Origin: Agaribacter marinus
GTDB taxonomy: Bacteria > Pseudomonadota > Gammaproteobacteria > Enterobacterales > Alteromonadaceae
DNA: 64,000 nt
Reading direction: 5' to 3'
Assembly: GCF_030160655.1 (NCBI RefSeq)
Contig: NZ_BSOT01000002.1
Location: forward strand, 1 to 64,000
Positions 10,589-20,284 of the stretch are shown here, in pieces (within the stretch, counting starts at the first letter, position 1; the number at the start of each line of letters is the position of its first letter). The position numbers were made by a program, and so were the translations under genes. Under the pieces are notes generated by a model that was not told the DNA's origin, made no database searches, and saw only the letters and a program-made list of their open reading frames with translations.

Positions 10589-11953
10589 ATGAAACATATA
10601 CATATCCTTGGGATCTGCGGCACATTTATGGGTGGTATTGCCGCGCTTGCGAAAAGCTTGGGCTACAAAGTCACAGGCTCAGATCGTAATGTTTATCCGC
10701 CAATGAGTACTCAATTGACGCAGTTAGGCATTGAATTAACTGAAGGTTACGACCTTAGTCAATTTACGCCAGAGCCTGACATCGTTGTCATCGGTAACGC
10801 AATGGCTCGTGGCAACCCTGCGGTTGAATACGTGCTTGATCGCAATTTACCTTATATCAGCGGCCCTCAATGGCTACTCGAACATTTACTAAAAGATCGC
10901 TGGGTAATGGCGATAGCAGGTACGCATGGCAAAACGTCGACAACTAGCATGTTAGCGTGGATCATGGAGGATGCCGGCTTAGCACCAGGGTTTTTGATTG
11001 GCGGCGTCCCAGAAAATTTCGGCATATCTGCACGCATCGGCAAATCTCCCTTTTTCGTCATTGAAGCCGATGAATACGATAGCGCATTCTTCGATAAACG
11101 CTCTAAATTTGTGCACTATCGCCCTCGCACACTTGTACTCAACAACCTCGAATTTGACCATGCAGATATTTTTGAAAATTTAGATGCAATAAAACGCCAA
11201 TTTCACCATTGTGTAAGAACCGTGCCGTCCAATGGACTTGTGCTGGCACAAGCGGCAGAACCCAATATTGAGTCAGTACTAGAAATGGGCTGCTGGAGCG
11301 ACAAACAATATGCCGGTAAAGCAAAAAAAGCCGAATGGCAGACAAACCCTGTTAAATCAGATTGTAGTGTGTTTGATGTATTACATCATCATAAGGTTGT
11401 TGGACAAGTTAGCTGGTCGCTCATTGGTGAACACAACATGCACAATGCACTTATGGCTATCGCTGCCGCGCATCACGGTGGGGTCACAATAAATGATGCA
11501 ATCATAGCACTGTCAACGTTCAAAAATGTGAAACGGCGCATGGAAATCAAAGGGGTAGTTAAAGGTATTACTGTATATGACGACTTTGCCCATCACCCAA
11601 CCGCTATCCAAACCACTTTAAATGGCTTGAGAAACAAGATTGGTAACCAAAAAATTATCGCTGTTCTCGAACCAAGGTCGAATACTATGCGTATGGGAGT
11701 GCACAAGAATGAATTATCTCAATCATGGCAATTGGCGGATGAAGTGCATTTACTAGAACCTAAACAACTTGCTTGGTCTATGGACGAAATCGTAGAAAAT
11801 AGTGAAGCGCCGGTAAGCGTCTATCAAACGGTGGATGGCATTGTAGACACGTTGGCTAATTCATTGAACGCGGGTGATCATGTACTAATAATGAGTAACG
11901 GTGGTTTTGATAGCATTCATGCTAAATTACTTACTCGTTTGGAGAATAGCTAA
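10589..11953 (+). CDS. mpl: UDP-N-acetylmuramate:L-Ala-gamma-D-Glu-meso-DAP ligase
   Basis: Mpl (454 aa) is the Mur-ligase-family enzyme that recycles murein tripeptide by ligating it to UDP-MurNAc. It shows the N-terminal Rossmann start [20 protein letters not shown], the P-loop [11 protein letters not shown] around residue 110, and the Mur-ligase C-terminal domain with [11 protein letters not shown] and [10 protein letters not shown]. It heads a plus-strand unit with ubiX, which begins one base after its stop. An atgaaacat start directly follows an A-rich leader; no strong Shine-Dalgarno is seen. Confidence 0.96.
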   Translation: MKHIHILGICGTFMGGIAALAKSLGYKVTGSDRNVYPPMSTQLTQLGIELTEGYDLSQFTPEPDIVVIGNAMARGNPAVEYVLDRNLPYISGPQWLLEHLLKDRWVMAIAGTHGKTSTTSMLAWIMEDAGLAPGFLIGGVPENFGISARIGKSPFFVIEADEYDSAFFDKRSKFVHYRPRTLVLNNLEFDHADIFENLDAIKRQFHHCVRTVPSNGLVLAQAAEPNIESVLEMGCWSDKQYAGKAKKAEWQTNPVKSDCSVFDVLHHHKVVGQVSWSLIGEHNMHNALMAIAAAHHGGVTINDAIIALSTFKNVKRRMEIKGVVKGITVYDDFAHHPTAIQTTLNGLRNKIGNQKIIAVLEPRSNTMRMGVHKNELSQSWQLADEVHLLEPKQLAWSMDEIVENSEAPVSVYQTVDGIVDTLANSLNAGDHVLIMSNGGFDSIHAKLLTRLENS

Positions 11954-11954
11954 C

Positions 11955-12566
11955 ATGCCAGAGCATTCGATTACTTTAGCCATTACGGGTGCATCCGGCA
12001 CGCCATATGCTGTAAATCTCCTTAAACAGTTAGTGAAGCATAACTATCGTATATTTTTGTTAATATCGTCAGCGGCAAAAGTGGTTTTTGCGACTGAAGA
12101 AGATTTAAAAGTGCCAAGCAGTCCGTCACAAGCTTCTACTTTTTTTACAGAGATGTGCGGTGCCACCGAAGGGCAAATTACGGTATGCGGTAAGGAAGAA
12201 TGGTTTTCGCCGGTTGCGTCTGGTTCAGCAGCGCCAAAACACATGATTGTTTGTCCCTGCTCCACCGGCACACTTTCTTCTATTGCTATGGGTGCAAGTG
12301 ACAATTTGATTGAGCGAGCAGCAGATGTTGTGATAAAAGAAAGAGGACAACTTATTTTAGTGCCCAGAGAAATGCCGCTATCAAGTATTCATCTAGAAAA
12401 CATGCTGAAACTGTCCAATATGGGAGTCACTATTATGCCCGCTTCACCAGGCTTTTATCACAAGCCAAGGTCTGTTGAAGACCTAGTGGATTTTGTTGTT
12501 GCGCGCATACTCGATCATTTGAACATAGAACAAACGCTAGTCAATCGCTGGGGTTACCAAAAATAA
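11955..12566 (+). CDS. ubiX: flavin prenyltransferase UbiX
   Basis: UbiX (203 aa) attaches a dimethylallyl group to FMN to make prenylated FMN, the cofactor of the UbiD decarboxylase in ubiquinone synthesis. The N-terminal [19 protein letters not shown] is the FMN-binding flavoprotein motif; the central [21 protein letters not shown] and the loop [13 protein letters not shown] are typical. It ends with the family-like VNRWGYQK. I chose ATG 11955, one base after the mpl stop with ggagaa just upstream; an in-frame extension would lie inside mpl. Coupled translation with mpl is likely. Confidence 0.96.
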   Translation: MPEHSITLAITGASGTPYAVNLLKQLVKHNYRIFLLISSAAKVVFATEEDLKVPSSPSQASTFFTEMCGATEGQITVCGKEEWFSPVASGSAAPKHMIVCPCSTGTLSSIAMGASDNLIERAADVVIKERGQLILVPREMPLSSIHLENMLKLSNMGVTIMPASPGFYHKPRSVEDLVDFVVARILDHLNIEQTLVNRWGYQK

Positions 12567-12602
12567 CAAAATAATAAATCTACTTTACCTAGGAAACGAC
12601 GG

Positions 12603-13385
12603 ATGAAATTCAAACTATTAGCAAGTGCAATTCTTCTATGTATTGGCACACAACAAGCCTACGCATGGGGGCAGACTGGGCACCGTATCACAGGCAAACT
12701 AGCGGAAAATTACTTAAGTGACGAAGCCAGAATTTGGGTGATGGAGATTTTACCCAATGAAAGCCTTGCCGAAGCGTCAACTTACGCGGATGAAATGCGC
12801 TCTAGCCCTGATGAATTTTGGCAAAAGGTGGCAGGACCATATCATTATGTCTCAGTACCAAAAGGTAAAAAGTATGTTGAGGTTGGCTCCCCGCCTAATG
12901 GTGATGCAGTATCGGCATTAAATTCGTTCACAAGCACGCTAAAAGATCCTAAGGCGAGCCTTGAAGCGAAACAGCTAGCCTTACGTTTTGCGATTCATAT
13001 TATCGGCGATTTACATCAGCCTTTACACGCCGGGAATGGCACCGATAGAGGCGGAAATGATGTCAAGTTAGAATTTTTTTGGGAGGATTCTAACCTGCAT
13101 AGAGTATGGGATTCTGGCTTGTTAGACCGTCGAAAACTTTCATTCAGCGAATGGAGTGAATGGTTAGGCAAAAAGATTACGCCAGAGGACGTAAGTAAGT
13201 GGACAACGACCGACCCTACTGTGTACATAGAAGAGAGCATTGCAATTAGAGACACGATATATCCAGACGGAGATAAACTCTCTTGGCAGTACTTATACGA
13301 TCACTTACCTACTGCAAAACAACGGCTAAAAATGGCGGGGGTTAGAATAGCTGCTTACCTAAATGAAATAGCAGCCGAAAAATAG
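12603..13385 (+). CDS. secreted S1/P1 nuclease
   Basis: A 260-residue exported zinc nuclease that degrades single-stranded nucleic acids, probably for phosphate or nucleoside scavenging. The signal peptide ends QQAYA, so the mature protein starts with Trp (WGQTGH); in this family the N-terminal Trp and the next His bind zinc. Further ligands are visible in YADEM, GPYHYVSV, IHIIGDLHQPLHAG and LHRVWDSGLL. Length is typical for bacterial members. It lies 36 bases after ubiX on the same strand but with its own ribosome site (taggaaacg). Confidence 0.93.
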   Translation: MKFKLLASAILLCIGTQQAYAWGQTGHRITGKLAENYLSDEARIWVMEILPNESLAEASTYADEMRSSPDEFWQKVAGPYHYVSVPKGKKYVEVGSPPNGDAVSALNSFTSTLKDPKASLEAKQLALRFAIHIIGDLHQPLHAGNGTDRGGNDVKLEFFWEDSNLHRVWDSGLLDRRKLSFSEWSEWLGKKITPEDVSKWTTTDPTVYIEESIAIRDTIYPDGDKLSWQYLYDHLPTAKQRLKMAGVRIAAYLNEIAAEK

Positions 13386-13390
13386 TTGAT

Positions 13391-13879
13391 TTATTCAGTT
13401 ACTTCTAGTGGCTCTGGCGATAAAATGATGCCAGTGCCATCTGCATAAACAAAATCTTCTGGTAAAAAAGTCACACCAGCAAAATTTACCGCAACGTCTA
13501 AATCACCAATTTCCCTTGCATCTGCTGCCACAGGAATGGCGTTCAAGGCATGAATACCAATATCGAGTTCTTCTAACAAATCCACCTCGCGCACAGCGCC
13601 AAAACAAATAATACCTTCCCAATCGTTATCGATAGCCAGTTGGATATTATCTGCGTCAAGTAAAGCACGTCTTAATGAGCCCCCCCCATCGATTAGAAGC
13701 ACTTTTCCTTGACCATCCGACGCCAACACTTTGTCAACCAAACCTCTATCCTCAAAGCATTTAATCGTTGTCACTTCACCAGCATAAGAATATCGTCCAC
13801 CGTAACTAACAAAGATAGGATCAACAACGTCAATACTGTCTGAGTATAAATCACATAATTCTGAAGTGTTATATTCCAT
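13391..13879 (-). CDS. rraA: regulator of RNase E activity RraA
   Basis: RraA (162 aa; E. coli 161) is a ring-shaped trimer that inhibits RNase E. The start [21 protein letters not shown] and the central [15 protein letters not shown] and [11 protein letters not shown] segments are close to the family. Some RraA-like folds act as HMG/CHA aldolases, but this one has the RraA-type N-terminus. It is convergent with the nuclease gene, only five bases apart. Confidence 0.95.
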   Translation of the reverse strand: MEYNTSELCDLYSDSIDVVDPIFVSYGGRYSYAGEVTTIKCFEDRGLVDKVLASDGQGKVLLIDGGGSLRRALLDADNIQLAIDNDWEGIICFGAVREVDLLEELDIGIHALNAIPVAADAREIGDLDVAVNFAGVTFLPEDFVYADGTGIILSPEPLEVTE

Positions 13880-14082
13880 TAACTCAATCTCGATAAAGGG
13901 CTTAGGGCAACAGCACTTACCCTAGTTCAATTTTTGCACAGTGTAAACTGCAAATATCTAAATGTTTTTATGACACGATGTGCTCTAGCAAATTGTCATA
14001 TTCTTTTAGTAATTCTGTCACCATTGCTTAATAAAACAACATTATTGTACGAGACATATAACGAGAGTATCAAGTTCCGCCT

Positions 14083-14607
14083 ATGAAACGCCTCGCCAGT
14101 TTAGATCAACAAGTATTTGAATGGATAGCTAAACACACATCGACTTACGAGAAAAAAGCACTAATGTCGTTTTTCAAAGGTGTATCTAAGACCGGCGATG
14201 GGCATCTATACTTTATTCTCGCCGCTATTTTGTATTATTTAGATAAAGAGCATGGTGTACTTTTCTTTTATACCGCACTATTAGCTTATAGTTTTGAAGT
14301 GCCGATGTATTTGGCCTTAAAGCACGTTTTCAAACGCACAAGGCCCTGCGACCTTTTGCTTAACTTTAAATCCATCGTTATTCCGTCTGATAAATTTAGC
14401 CTCCCGTCAGGACATACCGCAGCAGCTTTTTTAATGGCGACAATCATTGCGCACTTCTATCCTACTGTCGGCGCAGTAGCATATATTTGGGCAAGTTTTG
14501 TGGGTATTTCTCGTATTGTCTTAAGAGTACATTTTCCGTTGGACGTCATTATTGGCATGGCACTTGGGGTATCTGTTGCCAACACCAGCATCAATATTCT
14601 AGGGTAA
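14083..14607 (+). CDS. membrane PAP2-family phosphatase
   Basis: A 174-residue membrane phosphatase of the PAP2 / type 2 phosphatidic acid phosphatase family, with the three catalytic motifs in order: KHVFKRTRP (about residues 85-93), PSGHT (110-114) and SRIVLRVHFPLD (145-156). About five hydrophobic helices surround them. Such enzymes dephosphorylate lipid phosphates such as undecaprenyl pyrophosphate or phosphatidylglycerol phosphate; the substrate here is not decidable. It is three bases upstream of a glycosyltransferase gene, suggesting a joint role in lipid-linked glycan metabolism. Confidence 0.92.
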   Translation: MKRLASLDQQVFEWIAKHTSTYEKKALMSFFKGVSKTGDGHLYFILAAILYYLDKEHGVLFFYTALLAYSFEVPMYLALKHVFKRTRPCDLLLNFKSIVIPSDKFSLPSGHTAAAFLMATIIAHFYPTVGAVAYIWASFVGISRIVLRVHFPLDVIIGMALGVSVANTSINILG

Positions 14608-14610
14608 CGA

Positions 14611-15699
14611 ATGCGAATTTTATACGGTATTCAAGGAACGGGAAATGGACACATCACTCGCGCAAGACATATGGCTCAAGGGCTATCCCAAAAAGATAAT
14701 ATGCAAGTCGACTATTTTTTTTCAGGCAGGCAACATTCACAATACTTCGATATGGCACCTTTTGGGCAATTTCAGCATGCTAGAGGCTTGACCTTCATTA
14801 CAGATAATGGACGGATCCAGCATCGAAAAACCCTCAGCCAAAATAACATTTTTACCTTTATTCGCGATGTAAAATCGCTCATCGTAAAAAATTATGACCT
14901 TATCATTAACGATTTTGAACCTGTGACTGCTTGGGCTGCAAAGTTTGCTGGGGTACCTTCACTTTCAGTAAGCCACCAAGCAGCTTTTTTGCATCATGTC
15001 CCTAAACAAGAACAAAGCATTTTGGACAAAGCAATCACAAAATATTTTGCACCAACTGATCATAGTCTAGGCACACATTGGTATCATTTTGGTTACAATA
15101 TTATTCCTCCATTTGTTGCTGATGACTTTTTGATCCCGCCATCTAAAAACAGCTCGCAAGGCACCGATATTCTGGTGTATCTCCCCTTTGAGAATACACA
15201 ATCAATAAGAGAACAACTGCACACCTTGAGTGAGTATACCTTTATTTGTTATCACCCCTCGGTAAAACAAATAGAAAAAGACCGAAATATCCACTGGCAC
15301 CCTTTGTCAACTAGCCAATTTAAACAGTCACTCTTACGCTCTGCTGGCGTTATCAGCAATTGTGGTTTTGAATTATCCACCGAGTGTCTAAGTTTGGGGA
15401 AACCGATGTTAGTAAAGCCTCTGCAACGACAATATGAACAGTTGTCTAATGCATATACCTTAAAAGAGTTAGGCGTATGTGACGTGATGCATGATTTGAA
15501 TGCTGAAGAAATCGACGAATGGTTACAAAATAAAAAGGGGATTCAAATTGATTACCCTTCTGACTGCAGTCAATTCATCGATTGGATAGCGGAAGGTAAC
15601 TGGTCAAAATCAGAGGGTATATGCCAGCAACTCTGGCAAAAAGTGAAATTCCCGGAAGACGTTAAAAAGCGCTTGGTCAATTTAGCGAACACATCCTAG
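14611..15699 (+). CDS. MJ1255/VC2487-family glycosyltransferase
   Basis: A 362-residue GT-B-fold protein of the family named after MJ1255 and VC2487. The N-terminus MRILYGIQGTGNGHITRARH has the glycine-rich loop of UDP-sugar glycosyltransferases like MurG; the C-terminal half has SAGVISNCGFELSTECLSLGKP, the nucleotide-sugar-binding segment. The acceptor is not known. The preceding PAP2 phosphatase ends three bases upstream, so the two are almost certainly one operon; I infer action on a lipid-linked intermediate. Confidence 0.88.
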   Translation: MRILYGIQGTGNGHITRARHMAQGLSQKDNMQVDYFFSGRQHSQYFDMAPFGQFQHARGLTFITDNGRIQHRKTLSQNNIFTFIRDVKSLIVKNYDLIINDFEPVTAWAAKFAGVPSLSVSHQAAFLHHVPKQEQSILDKAITKYFAPTDHSLGTHWYHFGYNIIPPFVADDFLIPPSKNSSQGTDILVYLPFENTQSIREQLHTLSEYTFICYHPSVKQIEKDRNIHWHPLSTSQFKQSLLRSAGVISNCGFELSTECLSLGKPMLVKPLQRQYEQLSNAYTLKELGVCDVMHDLNAEEIDEWLQNKKGIQIDYPSDCSQFIDWIAEGNWSKSEGICQQLWQKVKFPEDVKKRLVNLANTS

Positions 15700-15714
15700 G
15701 AAAAATTCTATTCC

Positions 15715-17337
15715 TTATTCCTTTTCGGGCAATTTCGAATAATAGGCGCAGCGATTCCGCCCTCCCTCTTTTGCTTCATAGAGCTTCTTGTCGGCACACG
15801 CTAAAAAGACACTTTTTTCCACGTCACTCTTGGCATCTAACTTGAAGGTTGCTACGCCAATACTAACGGTAACGACAGCACTTACATTACTAAAATCATG
15901 CTCGATTGCCAAATCTTCAACTGCTTGACGCAATAACTCTGCTTTATATTTTGCGCCCTCAGCGTCGGTTGAGGGCAAAATACACACAAATTCTTCGCCG
16001 CCGTAACGCGCGCACAAATCTGAGTTTCGACCTAGGCTTTGGCTGAGTTGATTTGCCACCAAACGCAGGCAAGCATCACCTTCAGGATGACCATAATGAT
16101 CGTTATATGGTTTAAATGAGTCCACGTCTATTAGCATAACGCTCAAATACCACCCATGTCGTCTAGCCTGAGCTAGGGTAGAATCCATGTATTTCTCAAA
16201 TGCACGGCGATTGGGTATACCTGTCAGTGGGTCACTCAGCGTCATATTCAACAACGCGCTCTCTTGTTCGTTCACACGTTTAACATAAGTCGAAAAAGCC
16301 TTTGCCAACCAAGCTATTTCATCATTGCCAGATACTACTATTTCAGTCTGTTGATTGATGGTAGCCTCATCAACTTGTCGCTTTAATTGGATTAAACGAA
16401 CAACTATTCTACGATAGATAAAATAGATAATAGCCAATGCTAAAACAGTACAAATAGCACCAACAGCAAGAGCATAATACGTTTGTTTTTCAGTCCCTCT
16501 AGCAATGCTATTAGAACTTTGGATAATCGCATCATTCGAGAGTGTTGCTTGATATTCTAAATCTCTGGCGACATCGGCCAATAGGTTCCTAACAAAACTA
16601 CCTCGCCCTTTAGCTCTTCCAATAATCCGTAAAGACTCTATGCGTAAATTAAGCAGCCCCTGCTCGCTAAGCAAACGGTGCTTCACTGTTCTAAATACCT
16701 CTGCGTGCTTGCTTTTTTCTTCGAGCTGTTCAAGCACTGGATCAAGCTTAGACGTAATTTGTGTTTCTATTCTGCGAAGCTTATGTAGCCTTGTCTCTTG
16801 TTTAATTTCAGACGCTAAGAGCAGCGCATCAAACAACATGGCTTGGTTGTCTTCGTTTAGTTCATGAAAAATAAAAGATGACTGCACATATTCAATAAAA
16901 AGTGATTGTTTTTCAGCCAACAATTTTTCGATACTAATGCGTTTTGCGACTAGAACATCAAGCTCTTCCAACTCTTGCGCTAGCACATAAATTTGCTTAG
17001 TCAGAAATTCGTCTGTTTGATTGGTAAATATAATATGGTTTAAATCAGATAGTGTGTTCTGTACCTCAATATTCATCAAGCGACGAGCTGAGTCGTTTTG
17101 CACATTTGACAACGTCACAGTTGATGTGAGTAACTTCTCGATTTGGTTGTTTAATTGATAGGAGCGAGAAATATCTGGAATAGTTTTGTTCGTGATGTGC
17201 GTAAAATAACTCCCCACTTCCAATAAGCGGTATAGAGTAAAAAAAGTAAGTAGTGAAAAAAGTGCAAGTATTGCAAATTGCGCATAAATGAATAGACGGA
17301 TAGTTTTTTGCTTGCTCTTGTGCAACTTACTTCCCAC
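15715..17337 (-). CDS. membrane diguanylate cyclase (GGEEF)
   Basis: A 540-residue diguanylate cyclase. TM1 at about 14-36 and TM2 at about 284-305 bracket a helical periplasmic sensor of some 245 residues. After a HAMP-like linker comes a GGDEF domain with an intact active site GGEEF (residues 446-450) and an inhibitory RxxD I-site (RNSD, 437-440) exactly five residues before it, so it should make c-di-GMP under product control. Its start lies 11 bases inside the end of the upstream 5'-nucleotidase-like gene, indicating translational coupling. It is convergent with the glycosyltransferase. Confidence 0.93.
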   Translation of the reverse strand: MGSKLHKSKQKTIRLFIYAQFAILALFSLLTFFTLYRLLEVGSYFTHITNKTIPDISRSYQLNNQIEKLLTSTVTLSNVQNDSARRLMNIEVQNTLSDLNHIIFTNQTDEFLTKQIYVLAQELEELDVLVAKRISIEKLLAEKQSLFIEYVQSSFIFHELNEDNQAMLFDALLLASEIKQETRLHKLRRIETQITSKLDPVLEQLEEKSKHAEVFRTVKHRLLSEQGLLNLRIESLRIIGRAKGRGSFVRNLLADVARDLEYQATLSNDAIIQSSNSIARGTEKQTYYALAVGAICTVLALAIIYFIYRRIVVRLIQLKRQVDEATINQQTEIVVSGNDEIAWLAKAFSTYVKRVNEQESALLNMTLSDPLTGIPNRRAFEKYMDSTLAQARRHGWYLSVMLIDVDSFKPYNDHYGHPEGDACLRLVANQLSQSLGRNSDLCARYGGEEFVCILPSTDAEGAKYKAELLRQAVEDLAIEHDFSNVSAVVTVSIGVATFKLDAKSDVEKSVFLACADKKLYEAKEGGRNRCAYYSKLPEKE

Positions 17338-18841
17338 CAGACAAATTAACTAAACGGCCGTCAGTGGTGTTATCAACACCTTTTTTAGAACGGATATTTC
17401 GAATGACCAAATCCGATATCAATATGGGGCTAACGACATCCTCTTTGGATTTTTCGATAGAAGCCAAAATTGAATATCCGTCGCCACCGCTGGCAATATA
17501 ATCAGAGGTTGCCAATCGATACTGCTTATCCATATCAAGTGCTTTTCCCTTGACCGAAACAGATATCACTCTCTCTCCAACAGCGTTGTCACTATCAAAA
17601 GTGACCTTCATCCCTGCAATTTGAGGAAAGCGCCCCTGATAGCTTTCAAACTCTGATAAACCAGACTCTAACGCCTGTAAGAGTTCTTCGCCTGTCACAC
17701 GAATAACAACTAATCTGCTTCTGAAAGGTAGTTCAGTCGCAATTTGCTTACGCGTAATGACTGATTGCGCAGCGTAATTAACATCTCCTCGAAAACTGCC
17801 ACCATTTAGAAAGGCAATATCAGCTTTCGTTGCCTGTTTCATGGCATCGACAACAAAATTGCCAAAGGCATTCTCTTTGGTTCTTACGTCAGCCCTTATG
17901 GTTGAATACGCATTTCTCCAGTAACCAATCTGTTGATTTAAAAGCCGGTCCACACGCAACTGATACGCGTCTACTTGTAATTGGATATTCTTACTTTTCG
18001 AAAAGGTAAGCAAATCAACATCGACTGACTCTTTAACGCGTAATTTGCTGCCGGTATCAACAACACTAACAATAGCATGCCCAGCCGAATTCAAATGAAA
18101 GAATCGCTCATGACTAAAGTAACTAGGGGCAGTCGATTCTCTAATGCGTGTGTCGGACAAAAATGCTAAGTCAACAATATTTCTATTCAAAAAATCACCA
18201 ACAAAATCAAAAGGGAATGAAAGGTGTAAAACTATGATGTCTGCTCCCTGATTTCGCAAGTAACTTGCTTGTTGTTTAACGATACTTTTAGGGTCTAGGA
18301 TGTTGGTATATTCAAGCAAGTACTCACTAATCACCCGCTCGCTAAGAATAGATATAAAACCTAATTTTTTATCAGATTTTTCTATAATGACGCTATCAAC
18401 TAAACCTTCAAGGCCATCACCAATCCGCTTGTCTGCCGTGTTACTGGATATGAGTGGAAACGCCGCCTCATATGCTCTTGCAGACAATTCGTCTTCACGA
18501 TAACTAAATTCTCGCTTGGTAATACCCATTGCGTCAGGCTCAATAGAATTCAGAATATCAATAATGTGTGAACCGCGATCAAACCCAGACATGGCACTTG
18601 GTCCCAATGACCCCCCACCATAGATGAAAAACATGTCTTTGTCTTTTTCACGCTCCTGCTTAATAAAACTAGCTAGCTCTGCATAACGCCCAGATTCACG
18701 ATCAGAAATAGCAGGCATATCAGCAGAAAAAACAATATTAAAATCCTTTGCATTCCCGAGCTGTGTGAAACAGCACAAACCAAAGGCGACAATGCAAGAT
18801 ACATAGAATCGCATAGTTGAACAAAGAATAAAGGCACGCAC
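17327..18841 (-). CDS. exported 5'-nucleotidase-like protein with degenerate metal site
   Basis: A 504-residue exported protein with the architecture of periplasmic 5'-nucleotidases (UshA/CpdB type). The C-terminal substrate domain looks intact: NGGSFRGDVNY, PQIAGMKVTFD and SDYIASGGDGYSIL. The N-terminal metallophosphoesterase half does not: the usual D-x-H start reads SADMP, GDxxxG reads GGGSLGPS, and the GNHEFD block reads MGITKREFSY. Most metal ligands are therefore missing. I infer a nucleotide or phospho-ligand sensor, not an enzyme, supported by the 11-base overlap with the diguanylate cyclase. The GTG start has aggaaa about 12 bases upstream; ATG 18814 (signal peptide MRFYVSCIVAFGLCC) is an equally good start. 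Confidence 0.82.
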   Translation of the reverse strand: MRAFILCSTMRFYVSCIVAFGLCCFTQLGNAKDFNIVFSADMPAISDRESGRYAELASFIKQEREKDKDMFFIYGGGSLGPSAMSGFDRGSHIIDILNSIEPDAMGITKREFSYREDELSARAYEAAFPLISSNTADKRIGDGLEGLVDSVIIEKSDKKLGFISILSERVISEYLLEYTNILDPKSIVKQQASYLRNQGADIIVLHLSFPFDFVGDFLNRNIVDLAFLSDTRIRESTAPSYFSHERFFHLNSAGHAIVSVVDTGSKLRVKESVDVDLLTFSKSKNIQLQVDAYQLRVDRLLNQQIGYWRNAYSTIRADVRTKENAFGNFVVDAMKQATKADIAFLNGGSFRGDVNYAAQSVITRKQIATELPFRSRLVVIRVTGEELLQALESGLSEFESYQGRFPQIAGMKVTFDSDNAVGERVISVSVKGKALDMDKQYRLATSDYIASGGDGYSILASIEKSKEDVVSPILISDLVIRNIRSKKGVDNTTDGRLVNLSGGK

Positions 18842-19002
18842 GTTCGAATTGGTTTCCTAGGTTTCAGCTGAACAATATACTGTGATTTTATGTATATCGG
18901 CAAAATATGACAATCCGTTACCGTCTCTTGTTACCAACATACTCGCCTTTACTCTGCTCATCAGTTTTTTTGTCAATACTTCCCAGTATGTACAACCGGT
19001 AT

Positions 19003-19770
19003 TTACAATATTGCACCAGGAATATTTTGAACCGACGCAGGAGATGTAAGCACACTTTTTGGCAACGATTGATATACATTTACCGGGCTTAAGTTCATTT
19101 TTCCTCTATCATCTGACAACATAATATCACCATAGTATGCCCAATTTTTCCAAGGTATCTCAAAACGAGCCTCAGTATTATCAGCCTTTGGATAGTATTT
19201 CCATTGCGTAATCATATGTGAGTCTTTTTCGACAAAAATTTCATATTTGTTGTCAGGCGTTACGCCAACATCCTCAAATGTCATTGTTAATACGTCGGCA
19301 GGCTTGCCATCCGCGGTTTTATCTTCTCTTGTATACTTAAGGGTCACCCCATCGTCATGCAATTTATAGGGCATGACCAACCAATATGAGTCGTTTATCC
19401 AGGTTCTGTAACCCCACTCAAGCTTATCGTTCAACACTTTGTCGTCTGTAATTTCTTTACCGTTTTTCCATACTTTTCCTAGCTTAGTATTGATATTCAT
19501 TAACACAAGGTCGCCATCCTTGCTTTCGATGCGAACATCTCCTGTATATTTATCCCACACATGAAAGTTTCGACCAAAAAATACCCACGTTAAATACCGA
19601 GTAGCATCATAACTTTCTCTACCGCCCATCACTTCTACTGTTTTGTCTGCAATTTGCTTGGCTTTATCGTCCATAACCGCAGCTTGTGTATTTGTACTAA
19701 GGGCAGCGCTCGTTGCAAGAGCTACAACAACAAAAAAATATCTTTCTCGCAAAAATCTAGTGATCTCCAT
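19003..19770 (-). CDS. exported protein of unknown function
   Basis: I do not recognise this 255-residue protein. It begins with a signal peptide (FFVVVALATSAALSTNTQA) and continues as a beta-rich secreted domain containing VEVMGGRESYDATRYLTWVFFG, many aromatic residues and alternating strands (GDVRIESKDGDLVLMNINT). The layout resembles LolA-like or outer-membrane lipoprotein-sorting folds, but that is only an impression from the pattern. No cysteine occurs in the mature part. It is single on the minus strand and divergent from lptM-lysA. Confidence 0.75.
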   Translation of the reverse strand: MEITRFLRERYFFVVVALATSAALSTNTQAAVMDDKAKQIADKTVEVMGGRESYDATRYLTWVFFGRNFHVWDKYTGDVRIESKDGDLVLMNINTKLGKVWKNGKEITDDKVLNDKLEWGYRTWINDSYWLVMPYKLHDDGVTLKYTREDKTADGKPADVLTMTFEDVGVTPDNKYEIFVEKDSHMITQWKYYPKADNTEARFEIPWKNWAYYGDIMLSDDRGKMNLSPVNVYQSLPKSVLTSPASVQNIPGAIL

Positions 19771-20083
19771 GGTATTGCTCCATCAATTTATTTAATTTAC
19801 TTTTGTATATTTTATGATTATTAATAACAAAGACCGGTTTACTCAAATTTTTTTTCAATTCGGTATTCTCTCGAGCAGCATAGCAAACAATGTCATTTTT
19901 TCATGCATTCATTGCCGAAATCTCGTACATACTGATCAAATAGTATACAACAAAAATCCTCATCTCTCTTACGCTACAAAAAATCTTCCTAATTATCCTC
20001 CTTTATACGCTCTTTACACTTGCTTTTTAGGCCTTTGACGTGCATCTTTAGGGAAATTTTGTTTTTTAAGCTATCGAATAAAA
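19771..20083. other. intergenic region upstream of lptM-lysA
   Basis: About 310 very AT-rich bases between two divergent genes. I see no long frame, hairpin terminator or recognisable RNA. It must hold the promoters of the exported unknown protein and of the lptM-lysA operon. A cyaY (frataxin) gene often found divergent to lysA in related bacteria is absent. Confidence 0.6.
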
Positions 20084-20284
20084 ATGCGTCTGAAGAAAAG
20101 GGTTACGCTCATAATGATCATGCTGCTTGTATGTGCATGTGGTCAACGCGGGCCTTTGTATTTGCCTGAACAAGCTCAAACCAATCAAGAAAATCCAGAA
20201 CCGGAACAAACGTCCATTTCTGAAAACCGATTATCAGAAAATACCAAAGCATTACAATCGAATAATACCGAGGACTCTCCTTAA
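20084..20284 (+). CDS. lptM: LPS assembly lipoprotein LptM (YifL)
   Basis: A 66-residue lipoprotein with a basic start, hydrophobic stretch and lipobox LLVCAC followed immediately by GQRGPLYLP. This CGQRGPLYLP block is the signature of YifL/LptM, which in E. coli associates with the LptDE translocon and promotes LptD maturation. The rest is a polar, probably disordered tail. The stop codon overlaps the lysA start by one base (taATG), as in the conserved lptM-lysA or lptM-dapF order. Confidence 0.92.
   Translation: MRLKKRVTLIMIMLLVCACGQRGPLYLPEQAQTNQENPEPEQTSISENRLSENTKALQSNNTEDSP

Noticed and set aside
13016-13255. Antisense and other overlapping frames inside well-supported genes, here within the S1/P1 nuclease
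   Set aside because: They lie wholly within a clear coding region, lack ribosome sites and show no protein-like pattern.
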